Notes under the pieces: model-generated | Seen by the model: the letters and a program-made list of their open reading frames with translations, nothing else | Told to the model about the DNA's origin: nothing | The model's database searches: none | Part shown: positions 1 through 8,948 of the stretch, in pieces | Numbering within the stretch: the stretch's first letter is position 1 | Layout of the letters: every line of letters starts with the position of its first letter | Source of the DNA: Burkholderia cepacia | GTDB taxonomy: Bacteria > Pseudomonadota > Gammaproteobacteria > Burkholderiales > Burkholderiaceae | Direction: 5' to 3' | Length of the DNA: 64,000 nucleotides | Assembly (NCBI RefSeq): GCF_001039005.1 | Contig: NZ_LDWR01000029.1 | Coordinates: 1 to 64,000, forward strand | Program-made: the position numbers and the translations under genes

Positions 1-110
1 GGGCGGGGCGGCCGGGCACGGCGGCGGCCTGTTCCGCCGTGTGCCATAAATTCTTAACGATCGGCGTGAACAATGGCGTACGCTTCAGGCAGCCAGAAGC
101 GTCGCCCGCG

Positions 111-126
111 TTGCACACGTGTGCAA
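111..126. promoter_or_regulatory. Candidate LacI-family operator upstream of the sugar ABC operon
   Basis: A perfect 16-bp palindrome, TTGCACACGTGTGCAA, lies 41 bp upstream of the binding-protein start. A central CG step with TTG/CAA ends is the usual form of LacI/GalR-family operators. The only LacI-family gene nearby closes this transport cluster (3198-4220), so it is the natural candidate repressor. The palindrome is seen directly; the assignment is inference. Confidence 0.6.
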
Positions 127-167
127 CGCCTGGCCGTCCCGCCACCACGCCGAACGAGAGAGACCTC

Positions 168-1406
168 ATGACCCTGCTGAGCCGCCTGCGCGCGCTGTCC
201 GCCGTCCTTGCGCTGTCCTTCGCCGCCACGCACGCCGTTGCCGCGGATCTCGTCATCACGGGCCGCGACGACATTTACGGCAAGGGGCTGGCCGACGCCG
301 TCGCCGGCTTCAACAAACTGCACCCCGGCACCGAGATCGAGCTGCTCAAGCTGCCGAACGCGAACCTGTACCAGAAGCTGAAGCTGTCGATGCGCGAAGG
401 CACCGGCGCGTACGACCTCGTGATGATGGACGACACCTGGGCGCCCGAGTTCATCGGCAACGGCTGGCTGAAGCCGCTGCCCGCGTCGCTCGTGGACGCC
501 GACCTCGTGCCGTCCGCCGTCGCGCTCGGCCGCAACGCGGCCGGCGCGCTGTACGCGCTGCCGATCGTCGGCAACGTCGAGATGTTCGCGTACCGCAAGG
601 ACCTGCTCGCGAAGTACAAGCTGCAGCCGCCGCGCAATTGGGACGACGTGCTGAAGATCGCGCAGACCGTCGGCGGCGCGGACAAGAGCGTGTCGGGCGT
701 GGTGTTTCGCGGCACCAAGGGCAACCCGGTCGTGACGGGCTTCCTGCCGATCCTGTGGGCCTACGGCGGCGACGTGTTCGACCATGCCGGCAACGTGACG
801 ATCGATTCGCGCGAGGCGCAGGCCGCGCTGAAGACCTTTCTCGCGCTGAAGGCATCCGCGCCGAAGGACGTCGACGTGTACGGCGCGGCGGAAGTGCGCG
901 ATGCGCTGCAGCGCGGCACGGCCGCGCAGTCGATCGAAGTGTGGCCCGCGTGGGTGCCGGCGCTCGACGATCCGAAGCAGTCGCGCGTGGTCGGGCAGAT
1001 CGCGCTGCAGCCGCCGCCCGGGCAGACCGCAGGGCCGGCGCCGATGCTCGGCATCTGGCAGATGGGCATTCCGAAGGATGCGCCGCACGCGAAGCTCGCG
1101 CAGGACTTCCTGGCGTACCTGACCAACCGCGACACGCAGACGCGCCTCGCCGCGATCGGCATTCCGCCGACCCGCCGCAGCGTGTTCGCCGATCCGGCGC
1201 TGGTACGTCAGTACCGCTGGTATCCCGATCAGCTGAAGGCACTCGAAGCCGGCCGGGCGCGGCCGCGCGTGAAGGACTGGCAGCAGGTCGAGAGCATTCT
1301 CGGCGACCAGCTGCAGCTCGCGCTGACCGGGCAGTCGGCGCCGGACGCCGCGCTGCGCCAGGCGCAGCAGAAGATCGCGCAGGCGATGGCCACGGCCGGC
1401 AAGTGA
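168..1406 (+). CDS. Sugar ABC transporter, periplasmic substrate-binding protein
   Basis: Extracellular solute-binding protein of the MalE/UgpB type (family 1), which captures a sugar or sugar derivative in the periplasm and delivers it to the two permeases encoded next. The start at 168 is preferred over the upstream in-frame ATG at 39 because it gives a clean signal peptide, MTLLSRLRALSAVLALSFAA followed by an Ala-rich cleavage region near residues 22-26. The mature part opens with a typical beta strand (LVITGRDD). It is about 412 aa, normal for the family. It is followed after 34 bp by the first permease, so it is the first gene of an operon. The substrate cannot be told from sequence. A LacI-type palindrome precedes it. 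Confidence 0.88.
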   Translation: MTLLSRLRALSAVLALSFAATHAVAADLVITGRDDIYGKGLADAVAGFNKLHPGTEIELLKLPNANLYQKLKLSMREGTGAYDLVMMDDTWAPEFIGNGWLKPLPASLVDADLVPSAVALGRNAAGALYALPIVGNVEMFAYRKDLLAKYKLQPPRNWDDVLKIAQTVGGADKSVSGVVFRGTKGNPVVTGFLPILWAYGGDVFDHAGNVTIDSREAQAALKTFLALKASAPKDVDVYGAAEVRDALQRGTAAQSIEVWPAWVPALDDPKQSRVVGQIALQPPPGQTAGPAPMLGIWQMGIPKDAPHAKLAQDFLAYLTNRDTQTRLAAIGIPPTRRSVFADPALVRQYRWYPDQLKALEAGRARPRVKDWQQVESILGDQLQLALTGQSAPDAALRQAQQKIAQAMATAGK

Positions 1407-1440
1407 CGGCCCGCCTCGACTCGCAGCCCGGAACCCGCGC

Positions 1441-2310
1441 ATGAAAGCCCTCGGCCGCAGTCTGCCGTTCGTCGCGCTGCTCGGGCCCGCGCTGCTGGTG
1501 CTCGCCGCGCTCGCGCTGTATCCGGTCGCGCAGGTGCTGATCGACTCGTTCTGCCAGGTCGACTATGCGGCCGGCCGCCGTGCGTTCGCGGGGCTCGCGA
1601 ACTATCGCGCGGTGCTCGGCGACGACGCGTTCACCGCCGGCTTCGGCAACACGCTGCGCTTCACGATCGTGGCCTCGCTCGCCGAGGTCGCGCTCGGCTT
1701 CGGCCTCGCGCTGCTGTTCGTGCGCGCGTTTCCGGGGCGACGTATCGCGCTGCCGCTCGCGATCCTGCCGATGATGCTGTCGACGCTCGTGTGCTCGGCG
1801 ATCTGGCGCAACTGGCTCAACTTCGACGGCTTCCTGAACGCGCTGCTCGCGACGTTCGGCATCGAAGGCGTGCGCTGGCTGTCCGATCCGCATCTCGCAC
1901 TGTGGTCGCTTGCGCTCGTCGACGTGTGGCAGTGGACGCCGATGGCGTTCCTGATCGTGCTGGCCGGGCTGCAGTCGATTCCCGGCGAACTGTACGAAGC
2001 CGCGCGCACCGACGGCGCGAGCGAGTGGCAGTGCCTGCGCGACATCACGCTGCCGCTCGCGGCGCCGCAGATCGGCCTCGCGCTGCTGCTGCGCTCGATC
2101 GACACGTTCAAGCTGTTCGACAAGGTCTATGCGCTGACGGGCGGCGGCCCCGGCAACGCAACGCAGACGCTGTCGACCTATATCTACGACACGGGCTTCC
2201 GCTTCTTCAACGTCGGGCCGGCGAGTGCCGCGTCGGTGCTGATGCTTGCGGCGTCCGCGCTGCTGGTCTCGGGGTATGTATGGCAGACGGTTCGCAAACG
2301 GCGCGCATGA
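1441..2310 (+). CDS. Sugar ABC transporter permease, MalF/UgpA type
   Basis: Inner-membrane permease of a carbohydrate ABC importer, 289 aa with about six hydrophobic segments. The EAA loop that contacts the ATPase is visible as ELYEAARTDGASEWQCLRDI, about residues 181-200, with the EAA and downstream G in the expected places. The conserved ending LTGGGPGNATQTLSTYIYDTGF is typical of MalF/UgpA proteins. Its stop overlaps the start of the next permease (ATGA at 2307-2310), indicating translational coupling. Confidence 0.9.
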   Translation: MKALGRSLPFVALLGPALLVLAALALYPVAQVLIDSFCQVDYAAGRRAFAGLANYRAVLGDDAFTAGFGNTLRFTIVASLAEVALGFGLALLFVRAFPGRRIALPLAILPMMLSTLVCSAIWRNWLNFDGFLNALLATFGIEGVRWLSDPHLALWSLALVDVWQWTPMAFLIVLAGLQSIPGELYEAARTDGASEWQCLRDITLPLAAPQIGLALLLRSIDTFKLFDKVYALTGGGPGNATQTLSTYIYDTGFRFFNVGPASAASVLMLAASALLVSGYVWQTVRKRRA

Positions 2311-3167
2311 CGGCGCAACCCGCGGGCATCTCGCGCGCGCGAACGGGCGCAGCATTCGGTCGTGCGATGCCGTGGGCGCTGCGTGTTGCCGCGCTCGCGC
2401 TGTTGCTGCTGCCGTGCCTGTGGATGGCCGGCGCGGCCTTCATGCCGACGCTCGAGCGCCTCGATCATCCGTTGCGGATCTGGCCGGCCGCGCCGACTTT
2501 CGAGCATTTCGCGTCGGTATGGTCCAACGGCATCGGCGCGCCGCTTTTCAATTCGCTGCTGGTCGGGTTCGGCACGACGCTGCTCGCGTTGGCGCTTGCG
2601 TTTCCGGCCGCGTACGCGCTCGTGCGGCTGCGGTTTCCGGCGCGGCTCGACCTGCTGTTCCTGGTGCTGGTGCTGGCGTTGAAGCTGATGCCGCCGATCA
2701 CGATCGCGGTGCCGCTGTTCGCGCTCGCGAAGCGCTTGCACCTGCTCGATTCGACGCTCGGCCTGATGCTCGCGTATCAGATCTACGCGTTGCCGATGGC
2801 GATCTGGATGCTGCTCGCGTTCGTGCGCGACGTGCCCGTCGAGTATGAAGAAGCGGCCTGCATCGATGGTGCGGGGCTCGCGCGGCGGCTCGTGCAGATC
2901 GTGCTGCCGCTGTGCGCGCCGGGGCTGATCGCGACCGCGATCTTCGTGTTCATCGCCGCGTGGAACGAATTCCTGATCGCGCTGCTGTTCGTGTCGACGC
3001 CGAGCCGCTTCACGCTGCCGCTCGCGATCGCCGGCTACGTGACGGAGAACGGCATCGACTGGGGCGACCTGATGAGCGCGGGCCTGATGGCGTCGCTGCC
3101 CACGCTGGCCGTGGCCGGTTATGTGCAGCGCTACCTGTTGCGCGGATTCGCGGGCGGGTTGAAGTGA
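2307..3167 (+). CDS. Sugar ABC transporter permease, MalG/UgpE type
   Basis: Second inner-membrane permease of the importer, 286 aa. The ATG at 2307 overlaps the stop of the preceding permease by four bases, which fixes the start; reading frame upstream of it is only a shadow. The EAA motif is seen as VEYEEAACIDGAGLARRLVQ, with the usual MalG-type continuation IVLPLCAPGLIATAIFVFIAAWNEFL. About six membrane segments. No ATP-binding subunit follows: the next gene is the convergent LacI-type regulator. The pump must therefore borrow an MsiK/UgpC-like ATPase or use one encoded before the window. Confidence 0.9.
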   Translation: MTAQPAGISRARTGAAFGRAMPWALRVAALALLLLPCLWMAGAAFMPTLERLDHPLRIWPAAPTFEHFASVWSNGIGAPLFNSLLVGFGTTLLALALAFPAAYALVRLRFPARLDLLFLVLVLALKLMPPITIAVPLFALAKRLHLLDSTLGLMLAYQIYALPMAIWMLLAFVRDVPVEYEEAACIDGAGLARRLVQIVLPLCAPGLIATAIFVFIAAWNEFLIALLFVSTPSRFTLPLAIAGYVTENGIDWGDLMSAGLMASLPTLAVAGYVQRYLLRGFAGGLK

Positions 3168-3197
3168 CGCGGCAACGCCGCGCCCGATTTCACCGTG

Positions 3198-4220
3198 TCA
3201 TGCGCAGCTATGCCGCACCACCTGCGTGACCGGCACGACGCGCGTGCGCGACGGGCCGTCGAACGTCTGCATCCGGTCGGCGAGCAGGTCGATCGCCGCG
3301 TGTGCGAGGCCGCGCGTGTCCTGCCGGAGCGTCGTCAGCCGATACGCGTCGTATTCGGCGGCCGGGATGTCGTCGAAGCCGATCACGCGCAGGTCGTCCG
3401 GCACGCGCAACCCGAATTCGCTGCGCGCGACGTCGATCACGCCGAGCGCGAGCAGGTCGGACGAACAGAACACGCCGTCAGGTCGCTCGCCGGCCGCGAA
3501 CAGCTGCCGCGCGGCGTCGATCCCGCTTGCATGCGTGTCGGACGGCGTGTCGAGCACCCGCGCGAGCGTCGCGTCGAACGCGTCGCCGCGCCCGATTGCC
3601 TGCTCGAACGCCGTGGCGCGCGACTGCGCACTGTAGCTCGCGCCGCGCGGCCCGACGAACGCGAGCCGGCGCGCGCCGGCCCGCACGAGCCGCTGCGCCG
3701 CATGGACGGCGCCCGCCGCGTTGTCGCTGACGACGACATCCGCGCCGGGCAGGTTCGCCTCGCGGTTGATCATCACGACGGGAATCCGATGTTCGAGATA
3801 CTGTTGCGCCACCGACAGCGGCGGCGACGCGGACGTCATCACGAGGCCCGCGATCCGGTAGCTGAGCAGCTGTTCGAGCGATTGCCGGACCTGGCGCGGA
3901 TCTTCCGCATTGGTCACGAGCGGCGTGAGCCCGCGCTGTCCGAGCGTGGCCATCAGGTCCGACAGCAGCCGCGCGCGGAACGGGTTCTCGAAACCGGCCG
4001 TCACGACACCGATCATGCTGCTGCGCTGCGTGATCATGTCGCGCGCGATCAGGTTGACCTGGTAGCCCAGCGCGCGCGCGGCGACCATCACGCGCTCGCG
4101 CGTTTGCGGCGCGATGCTCGCGGTCGGCGAGAACGCGCGCGACACCGCGGAGCGCGATACACCGGCGCGCGCCGCGACATCCGACGCCGTCACCCACGGT
4201 TTTCTTTCCTTGTCATTCAT
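3198..4220 (-). CDS. LacI/GalR-family transcriptional repressor
   Basis: 340-aa regulator. The N-terminal helix-turn-helix is VTASDVAARAGVSRSAVSRAF (about residues 9-29), followed by the hinge helix (RERVMVAARALGYQVNLIARDM) and a periplasmic-binding-protein-like effector domain. The start MNDKERK at 4220 gives the standard spacing to the HTH, so longer upstream reading frame is discarded. It is convergent with the sugar ABC operon and probably represses it through the palindrome at 111-126. Its start codon lies only 6 bp from that of the divergent PI-PLC-like gene, so the two 5' ends must share or overlap control regions. Confidence 0.92.
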   Translation of the reverse strand: MNDKERKPWVTASDVAARAGVSRSAVSRAFSPTASIAPQTRERVMVAARALGYQVNLIARDMITQRSSMIGVVTAGFENPFRARLLSDLMATLGQRGLTPLVTNAEDPRQVRQSLEQLLSYRIAGLVMTSASPPLSVAQQYLEHRIPVVMINREANLPGADVVVSDNAAGAVHAAQRLVRAGARRLAFVGPRGASYSAQSRATAFEQAIGRGDAFDATLARVLDTPSDTHASGIDAARQLFAAGERPDGVFCSSDLLALGVIDVARSEFGLRVPDDLRVIGFDDIPAAEYDAYRLTTLRQDTRGLAHAAIDLLADRMQTFDGPSRTRVVPVTQVVRHSCA

Positions 4221-4226
4221 TGATTG

Positions 4227-5147
4227 ATGATCCCTTCGAGCCACGAAACGTGCACGCCGCTCGCCGACTGGATGTCGGCGCTCGACGATGCGCGGCTGCT
4301 GCATACGCTGACCCTACCGGGCAGCCATGACACCTGTGCGTATACGGTCGACGACCGGCTCGTGCGCACGCAGCGCGCGCCGCTCGATGCGCAGCTCGCT
4401 CATGGTGTGCGGCTGCTCGATATTCGCTGCCGGCACGTGCGCGACGCATTCGACATCCATCACGGCGGCGTCGCGCTCGGCATGACCTTCGACGACGTGC
4501 TGGCAACCTGCACAAGCTTTCTCGATGCGCATCCGCGCGAATGCATCGTGATGTCGGTGAAGGACGAGTGGCCGGCGCACGCGTGCACGCGCGGTTTCGA
4601 CGCGACGTTCGACGCGCATCGCGCGCGGCACCCGCAGCTGCGCTGGCATGCCGGCGGTACGCTGCCCGCGCTCGCCGACGTGCGCGGCGCGGTCGTGCTG
4701 CTGCGGCGCTTTCGCAGCGGCCGGCCGCTCGGCATCGACCTTACTGCGTGGCCCGACAACGCGACGTTCACGATCGATCATCCCGATGGTGCGTTCGTGA
4801 TCCAGGACGAGTATCGCGTGCCCGTTGCCGCGTCGATCGGCTGGAAGTGGCGCGCGATCGACACACTGCTGACGCACCTGCCATTGCTGCACAGCGGCCG
4901 CTGGGCGCTCAATTTCTGCAGCGGGACCGGGATGGGCGCGAATCCGTCGGTGGTCGCGCATGGCGACGGCCGGGTACAGGGCATTCATGCGCGGCTGGCC
5001 GAACGATTGCGCGAGCAGCGCGGCCAGTACGGCGCGATGTTGCTCGATTTCTGCGATGACGACGACTGGGCGCTGGTGCGCGCGCTGATCGCGTGCAACG
5101 ACCATGCTCCGGCGTCAGGTGTCTGGCGCAAGGCGTTTCGCTGTTAG
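4227..5147 (+). CDS. Phosphatidylinositol-specific phospholipase C-like phosphodiesterase
   Basis: 306-aa protein of the PI-PLC X-domain superfamily, which cleaves the phosphodiester of inositol phospholipids by intramolecular transfer. Visible active-site motifs match bacterial PI-PLC: PGSHD (H34, D35), DIRCR (R67) and HHGG (H78/H79), plus IVMSVKDEW. The C-terminal LDFCDDDDW may supply the acidic partner. Unlike secreted Bacillus enzymes it has no evident signal peptide. ATG 4227 is used because the residues before the X domain still align (PLADWM); ATG 4272 is an alternative. It is divergent from the LacI gene with a 6-bp gap, and its stop overlaps the convergent hydrolase by 4 bp. The substrate is uncertain. 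Confidence 0.8.
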   Translation: MIPSSHETCTPLADWMSALDDARLLHTLTLPGSHDTCAYTVDDRLVRTQRAPLDAQLAHGVRLLDIRCRHVRDAFDIHHGGVALGMTFDDVLATCTSFLDAHPRECIVMSVKDEWPAHACTRGFDATFDAHRARHPQLRWHAGGTLPALADVRGAVVLLRRFRSGRPLGIDLTAWPDNATFTIDHPDGAFVIQDEYRVPVAASIGWKWRAIDTLLTHLPLLHSGRWALNFCSGTGMGANPSVVAHGDGRVQGIHARLAERLREQRGQYGAMLLDFCDDDDWALVRALIACNDHAPASGVWRKAFRC

Positions 5148-6100
5148 CGGAGATTCGCGCTGAAGAACGCGAGCGCCTTTGCGTCGAATGCCTGGTGAAA
5201 GGCGACGCGATCGAATTCGCCGGCGTCGACGCACACGCGCGGCGCCTTTTGTTTCAATGCGTCGGAGCAGGGTGCGACGAACGCGAAATGGGCGGCATGC
5301 CGAACGACGTGGAATTCCGGGCGCTGCGGCAACAGGCCGGCCAGCGCGGGGAGGGTGGCCGGCTCGACGCCGTCGCCGCCTTCCTCAGACGCCCAGAGCT
5401 GGATCGGGGCATGAACGTCCTTTACCGTGTCGGCGGTCGGGAATTCGTCGAGCGGATCGGCCAGCACGTAGGCCTTGATGCGCGGGTCGTGCGTCGGCGG
5501 TGGGAGGACAAGGTCGCGGTCGCGAATCTGCCGGCAGATCAGCAAGGTCGCGTCCGTGCACGCGACCTGCGCATGCACGTAATCCGGATTGCCGCCGGCC
5601 AGCACCAGGCCGGTATAGCCGCCGCGCGAGAAGCCGAAGAAGCCGATCCGTGCGGGATCGATTCGGGCGGCGTCGGATGCATTGGCCAGCATGTAGTCGA
5701 CCAGGCGCTTGATGTCGACGGGGCGTTCGACGAACTCCTGAATGTCGGCCGCGTGGCTCATGTCGGAGAACGTGTCGCCCGGATGATTGATCGCGGCGAC
5801 GACGAAGCCCGCGTCGGCGAGCGTTTCCGGGAGATCGTGGTGGTCGAGGAACGTGCCGCCATGACCGTGCGAGATCACGACGAGCGGCAGCTTGTCGCCG
5901 GCGGTCGGGCAATCGCGCTTCCCTTTCAGCTCGTAAGGGCCAATCGTGAGGGCCTGCGCGGCGTCCGCGCAGGGTGTCCACACGATGGCCTTCAGCTCGG
6001 GGCCGCCGGCATCGGCCGGAATCCGGACGAACTTGACGCCGGCCGCGTGCGCGACGGTGACGGACAGGCAGAGCAGGACAGCCGATAACCAGGTTTTCAC
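5144..6100 (-). CDS. Secreted alpha/beta hydrolase (dienelactone hydrolase/PAF-acetylhydrolase-like)
   Basis: 318-aa protein with a signal peptide (MKTWLSAVLLCLSVTVAHAA). The mature part shows the oxyanion-region motif SHGHGG (about residues 76-81) and the nucleophile elbow GFSRGG (about 154-159), which places it in the predicted dienelactone hydrolase/PAF-acetylhydrolase group of serine hydrolases. It is probably periplasmic. The substrate is unknown; esters or lactones are likely from the fold. It overlaps the 3' end of the PI-PLC-like gene by four bases in convergent orientation. Confidence 0.8.
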   Translation of the reverse strand: MKTWLSAVLLCLSVTVAHAAGVKFVRIPADAGGPELKAIVWTPCADAAQALTIGPYELKGKRDCPTAGDKLPLVVISHGHGGTFLDHHDLPETLADAGFVVAAINHPGDTFSDMSHAADIQEFVERPVDIKRLVDYMLANASDAARIDPARIGFFGFSRGGYTGLVLAGGNPDYVHAQVACTDATLLICRQIRDRDLVLPPPTHDPRIKAYVLADPLDEFPTADTVKDVHAPIQLWASEEGGDGVEPATLPALAGLLPQRPEFHVVRHAAHFAFVAPCSDALKQKAPRVCVDAGEFDRVAFHQAFDAKALAFFSANLR

Positions 6101-6181
6101 GGTGAATCCCTCCGGGGCAATGATCGGATTGCCGTTGCGGATCGCCGGCCGGGTGTCGGCGCGATTGCACGGATACGGCGA

Positions 6182-6520
6182 TCAGCGTGCGTCGCCGATC
6201 GTGATGCAGAAATGGAGCCGGTCGGTCGTTTCGGGGTACTCGTCACGCCACGCCTGTGCGTCGGACACCATCGTGCGGCGGCAGAACGCGGCGGCTTCTT
6301 CGAGCGGCAAGTCTTCAAGACTTACGGTGCCCTGCGGCGCACTGCCGTGTCCGACCCGTCCGTCGGCAGTCAGCACCCAGCCTTCCCACCCGTAGATCGG
6401 AATGCGATGACGCACGCAATGATCGATGCATTCGAGCGCGGCGTCGAGCGGAAGCACGATCTCGCGATGGGAAATCGATTGTGCGGCGAGTGCGGCAGGA
6501 ATGTTCCCGAGTTGCGACAT
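6182..6520 (-). CDS. Conserved hypothetical protein
   Basis: 112-aa soluble protein that I do not assign to a family. It starts MSQLGNIPAALAAQSISHRE and has a conserved-looking core (IPIYGWEGWVLTADGRVGHG), no signal peptide and no membrane segment. Codon usage matches its neighbours. It lies 39 bp downstream of the LysE-type exporter on the same strand, so the two may be co-transcribed. No function is proposed. Confidence 0.65.
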   Translation of the reverse strand: MSQLGNIPAALAAQSISHREIVLPLDAALECIDHCVRHRIPIYGWEGWVLTADGRVGHGSAPQGTVSLEDLPLEEAAAFCRRTMVSDAQAWRDEYPETTDRLHFCITIGDAR

Positions 6521-6559
6521 GACAGGTGGCAGGCGGTGGTGTGGCGCGCGACCGGCGGG

Positions 6560-7171
6560 CTAGCGCGTCGCGATCGCCACCGCCGCACCGGCCATCGCCG
6601 CCGCACTCGTGCGGTTCGCGATCCGCTTCGCGCGGGCCGACGTCAGGAAGGCCCGTGCCCGCGACGCGAGCAGCGACCAGACGCAGTCGGTGGCGATCAG
6701 GATCGCGAGCATCGTGCCGACCAGCTCGGCCCAGGCCGTCACGCCGACGTGCGTGAGGTCGACGATGGTCGGCAGCAGCGCGAGATAGAACACCATGATC
6801 TTCGGATTGCCGAGTGTGACCAGCATGCCTGCGACGAACATGCGCCACGGCGACTGGCCGCGCGGCAGGTCGTCCGCACGCGTGTCGGTCGGGGCGGTCC
6901 ACATCTTCCACGCGAGGAACAGCAGATACGCGACGCCGAGCAGCTTCAGCACGATCAGGCCTGCCGCGAACGTGCGTGCGAACGCGGACAACCCGGCGAC
7001 CGCGAGCGTGAGCCACAGTGCTTCGCCGAGCCACATGGCCGCGAGGAACGGCAGCACGTCTCGCACGCCGTTCGTCAGCACGCGCGAAACGAGCGCGGCG
7101 ACGCTCGGGCCGGGCGTGCCGGAGGTGACGAGCAGGGCGAAGGCGAAGACGGCGAGCGCGGACAGCGTCAT
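6560..7171 (-). CDS. LysE/RhtB-family amino-acid exporter
   Basis: 203-aa inner-membrane protein with about six hydrophobic segments and the family signature near the N-terminus (TSGTPGPSVAALVSRVLTNG, residues 16-35) and the GNPKIMVFYLALLP motif after the central loop. LysE/RhtB proteins export amino acids or derivatives such as homoserine lactone, threonine or cysteine; the substrate here is unknown. It is divergent from the GNAT gene at 7259 across an 87-bp region, a common arrangement in which exporter and acetyltransferase both relieve metabolite stress. Confidence 0.88.
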   Translation of the reverse strand: MTLSALAVFAFALLVTSGTPGPSVAALVSRVLTNGVRDVLPFLAAMWLGEALWLTLAVAGLSAFARTFAAGLIVLKLLGVAYLLFLAWKMWTAPTDTRADDLPRGQSPWRMFVAGMLVTLGNPKIMVFYLALLPTIVDLTHVGVTAWAELVGTMLAILIATDCVWSLLASRARAFLTSARAKRIANRTSAAAMAGAAVAIATR

Positions 7172-7258
7172 GACGGACCTCGGGGGTGGGGCGTTCGAAA
7201 CGTATGAGGTTTCGATTATAGTGACGGCCGTTCCAGACTGCCTGCCTGAATTGCCTTC

Positions 7259-7786
7259 ATGTCAGCATCGATCCTGATTCGCCCCGCCACGCGGGAAGAC
7301 GCGGCCGCGATGGCCGCCGTGGAAGTCGCCGCCGCGCAGCGGTTTCGCGAGATCGGCATGACCGATATCGCCGATGCCGAGCCGACCGATGCGGCCGACG
7401 TGCTCGCGCGCATCGACGGCGGTCGCGCGTATGTCGCGGTCGACTCGCAGGGCGCGTGCGTCGGCTTTGCGTTCTACCGGCTGCTCGATTCGCAGCGGCT
7501 TTATCTGGAGGAACTGGATGTCGCGCCGTCGCATGCCGGACAGCGGATCGGCGCGCGCCTGATCGAACAGGTGACCGCGCGCGCGGCGCAGGAACACATC
7601 GCACAGGTCGTGCTGTCGACGTTCCGCGATGCGCCGTGGAATGCGCCGTACTACGCGCGCCTCGGTTTCCGGATCGTCGACGATGCCGCGCTCGACGACA
7701 CACTGCGCGCGATTCGCGCGCACCACGTCGAGCGCGGGCTCGACGAGACGCAGCGCGTGTTCATGCGCGCTGACGTGCGCGCCTGA
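7259..7786 (+). CDS. GNAT-family N-acetyltransferase
   Basis: 175-aa acetyltransferase. The acetyl-CoA-binding motif A is LYLEELDVAPSHAGQRIGARLIEQV (about residues 81-105), with the pyrophosphate loop GQRIGA. It is followed by the usual APYYARLGFR motif, where N/P-Y-x-x-x-G-F closes the cofactor site. It acts in the cytoplasm on an unknown amine. It is transcribed divergently from the LysE exporter. Confidence 0.85.
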   Translation: MSASILIRPATREDAAAMAAVEVAAAQRFREIGMTDIADAEPTDAADVLARIDGGRAYVAVDSQGACVGFAFYRLLDSQRLYLEELDVAPSHAGQRIGARLIEQVTARAAQEHIAQVVLSTFRDAPWNAPYYARLGFRIVDDAALDDTLRAIRAHHVERGLDETQRVFMRADVRA

Positions 7787-7804
7787 ACACGTGCTGCCCG
7801 GCCG

Positions 7805-8866
7805 TCAGGCCGCGTCGCTCAGCGCCGGGTAGTCGGTATAGCCCGTTTCGCCTTCCGCGTAGAACGTTTCCGGCACCGGCTTGTTGAGCGGCGCGCCGAG
7901 TTCGAGGCGGCGCGGCAGGTCGGGGTTCGCGATGAACAGCTTGCCCCATGCGATCGCGTCGGCGTTGCCGTCCGCGAGTGCGGCCTGCGCGGTGTCGAGC
8001 GTGAACTGCTCGTTCGCGATCAGCGGGCCGCCGAACGCTTCCTTCAGGCGCGGGCTCAAATGGTCGCCCGAATACGATTCGCGCGTGAAGATGAACGCGA
8101 TCTTGCGGCGGCCGAGTTCGCGCGCGACATAACCGAACGTCGCTGCAGGATCCGAATCGCCCATCGTGTGCGCGTCGCCGCGCGGCGCGAGGTGCACGCC
8201 GACGCGGCCGGCGCCCCACACGTCGATCGCCGCGTCGACCACTTCGAGCAGCAGGCGCGCGCGGTTCTCGATCGGGCCGCCGTACGCGTCGGTGCGGCGA
8301 TTGGTGCTGTCCTGCAGGAACTGGTCGAGCAGGTAGCCGTTCGCGCCGTGGATCTCGACGCCGTCGAAGCCGGCCGCCTTCGCGTTCTCGGCACCCTTGC
8401 GGTACGCGGCGACGATGCCCGGAATCTCGTCGAGTTCGAGCGCGCGCGGCGTCACGAACGGACGCTGCGGACGCACGAGGCTCACGTTGCCGCCCGCGGC
8501 GATCGCGCTCGGCGCGACCGGCAGGTCGCCGTTCAGGAACATCGGATCGGAGATCCGGCCCACGTGCCACAGTTGCAGCACGATGCGCCCGCCGGCCGCG
8601 TGCACGGCCTGCGTCACGCGCTTCCAGCCCTCGACCTGCTCGTCGGACCAGATGCCGGGCGTGTCCGCGTAGCCGACACCCTGCGGCGTGACCGACGTCG
8701 CTTCGGTAATGATCAGGCCGGCCGATGCGCGCTCGGCGTAATAACGCGCCATCAGTGCGTTCGGCACGCGCGTCGAGCCCGCGCGGGAGCGGGTGAGCGG
8801 CGCCATCACGATGCGGTTCGGCAGGGTCAGGTCGCCGAGGGTAACGGGGTCGAACAGCGTGGGCAT
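7805..8866 (-). CDS. Alkene reductase, Old Yellow Enzyme family
   Basis: 353-aa FMN-dependent ene-reductase of the NemA/OYE group, which reduces activated C=C bonds or nitrate esters with NAD(P)H. The start MPTLFDPVTLGDLTLPNRIV gives the classic N-terminus; 21 upstream codons in frame are not needed. Visible landmarks are MAPLTRSRA, LQLWHVGR (substrate-binding region), the DGVEIHGANGYLLDQFLQD active-site stretch and the FMN-phosphate region near LARRLELG. It follows the ArsR-type regulator gene by 82 bp on the same strand, so it is probably controlled by that repressor in response to electrophiles or redox signals. Confidence 0.93.
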   Translation of the reverse strand: MPTLFDPVTLGDLTLPNRIVMAPLTRSRAGSTRVPNALMARYYAERASAGLIITEATSVTPQGVGYADTPGIWSDEQVEGWKRVTQAVHAAGGRIVLQLWHVGRISDPMFLNGDLPVAPSAIAAGGNVSLVRPQRPFVTPRALELDEIPGIVAAYRKGAENAKAAGFDGVEIHGANGYLLDQFLQDSTNRRTDAYGGPIENRARLLLEVVDAAIDVWGAGRVGVHLAPRGDAHTMGDSDPAATFGYVARELGRRKIAFIFTRESYSGDHLSPRLKEAFGGPLIANEQFTLDTAQAALADGNADAIAWGKLFIANPDLPRRLELGAPLNKPVPETFYAEGETGYTDYPALSDAA

Positions 8867-8948
8867 GGCAGATAACCTCTTCACGAAAGGCGGGCGCGCC
8901 GTCGCGTCATGTGCAACGCGCGCCCGCATGGCCGATACGGCCGGTTGA

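Noticed and set aside
15..45. G+C-rich hairpin at the left edge as a terminator of an upstream gene
   Set aside because: The stem has a bulge and is followed by ATAAATTC, not a T-run; the upstream gene is outside the window.
451..2355. Minus-strand open frame of about 634 codons opposite the sugar ABC genes
   Set aside because: Shadow of GC-rich codons; no recognisable protein features.
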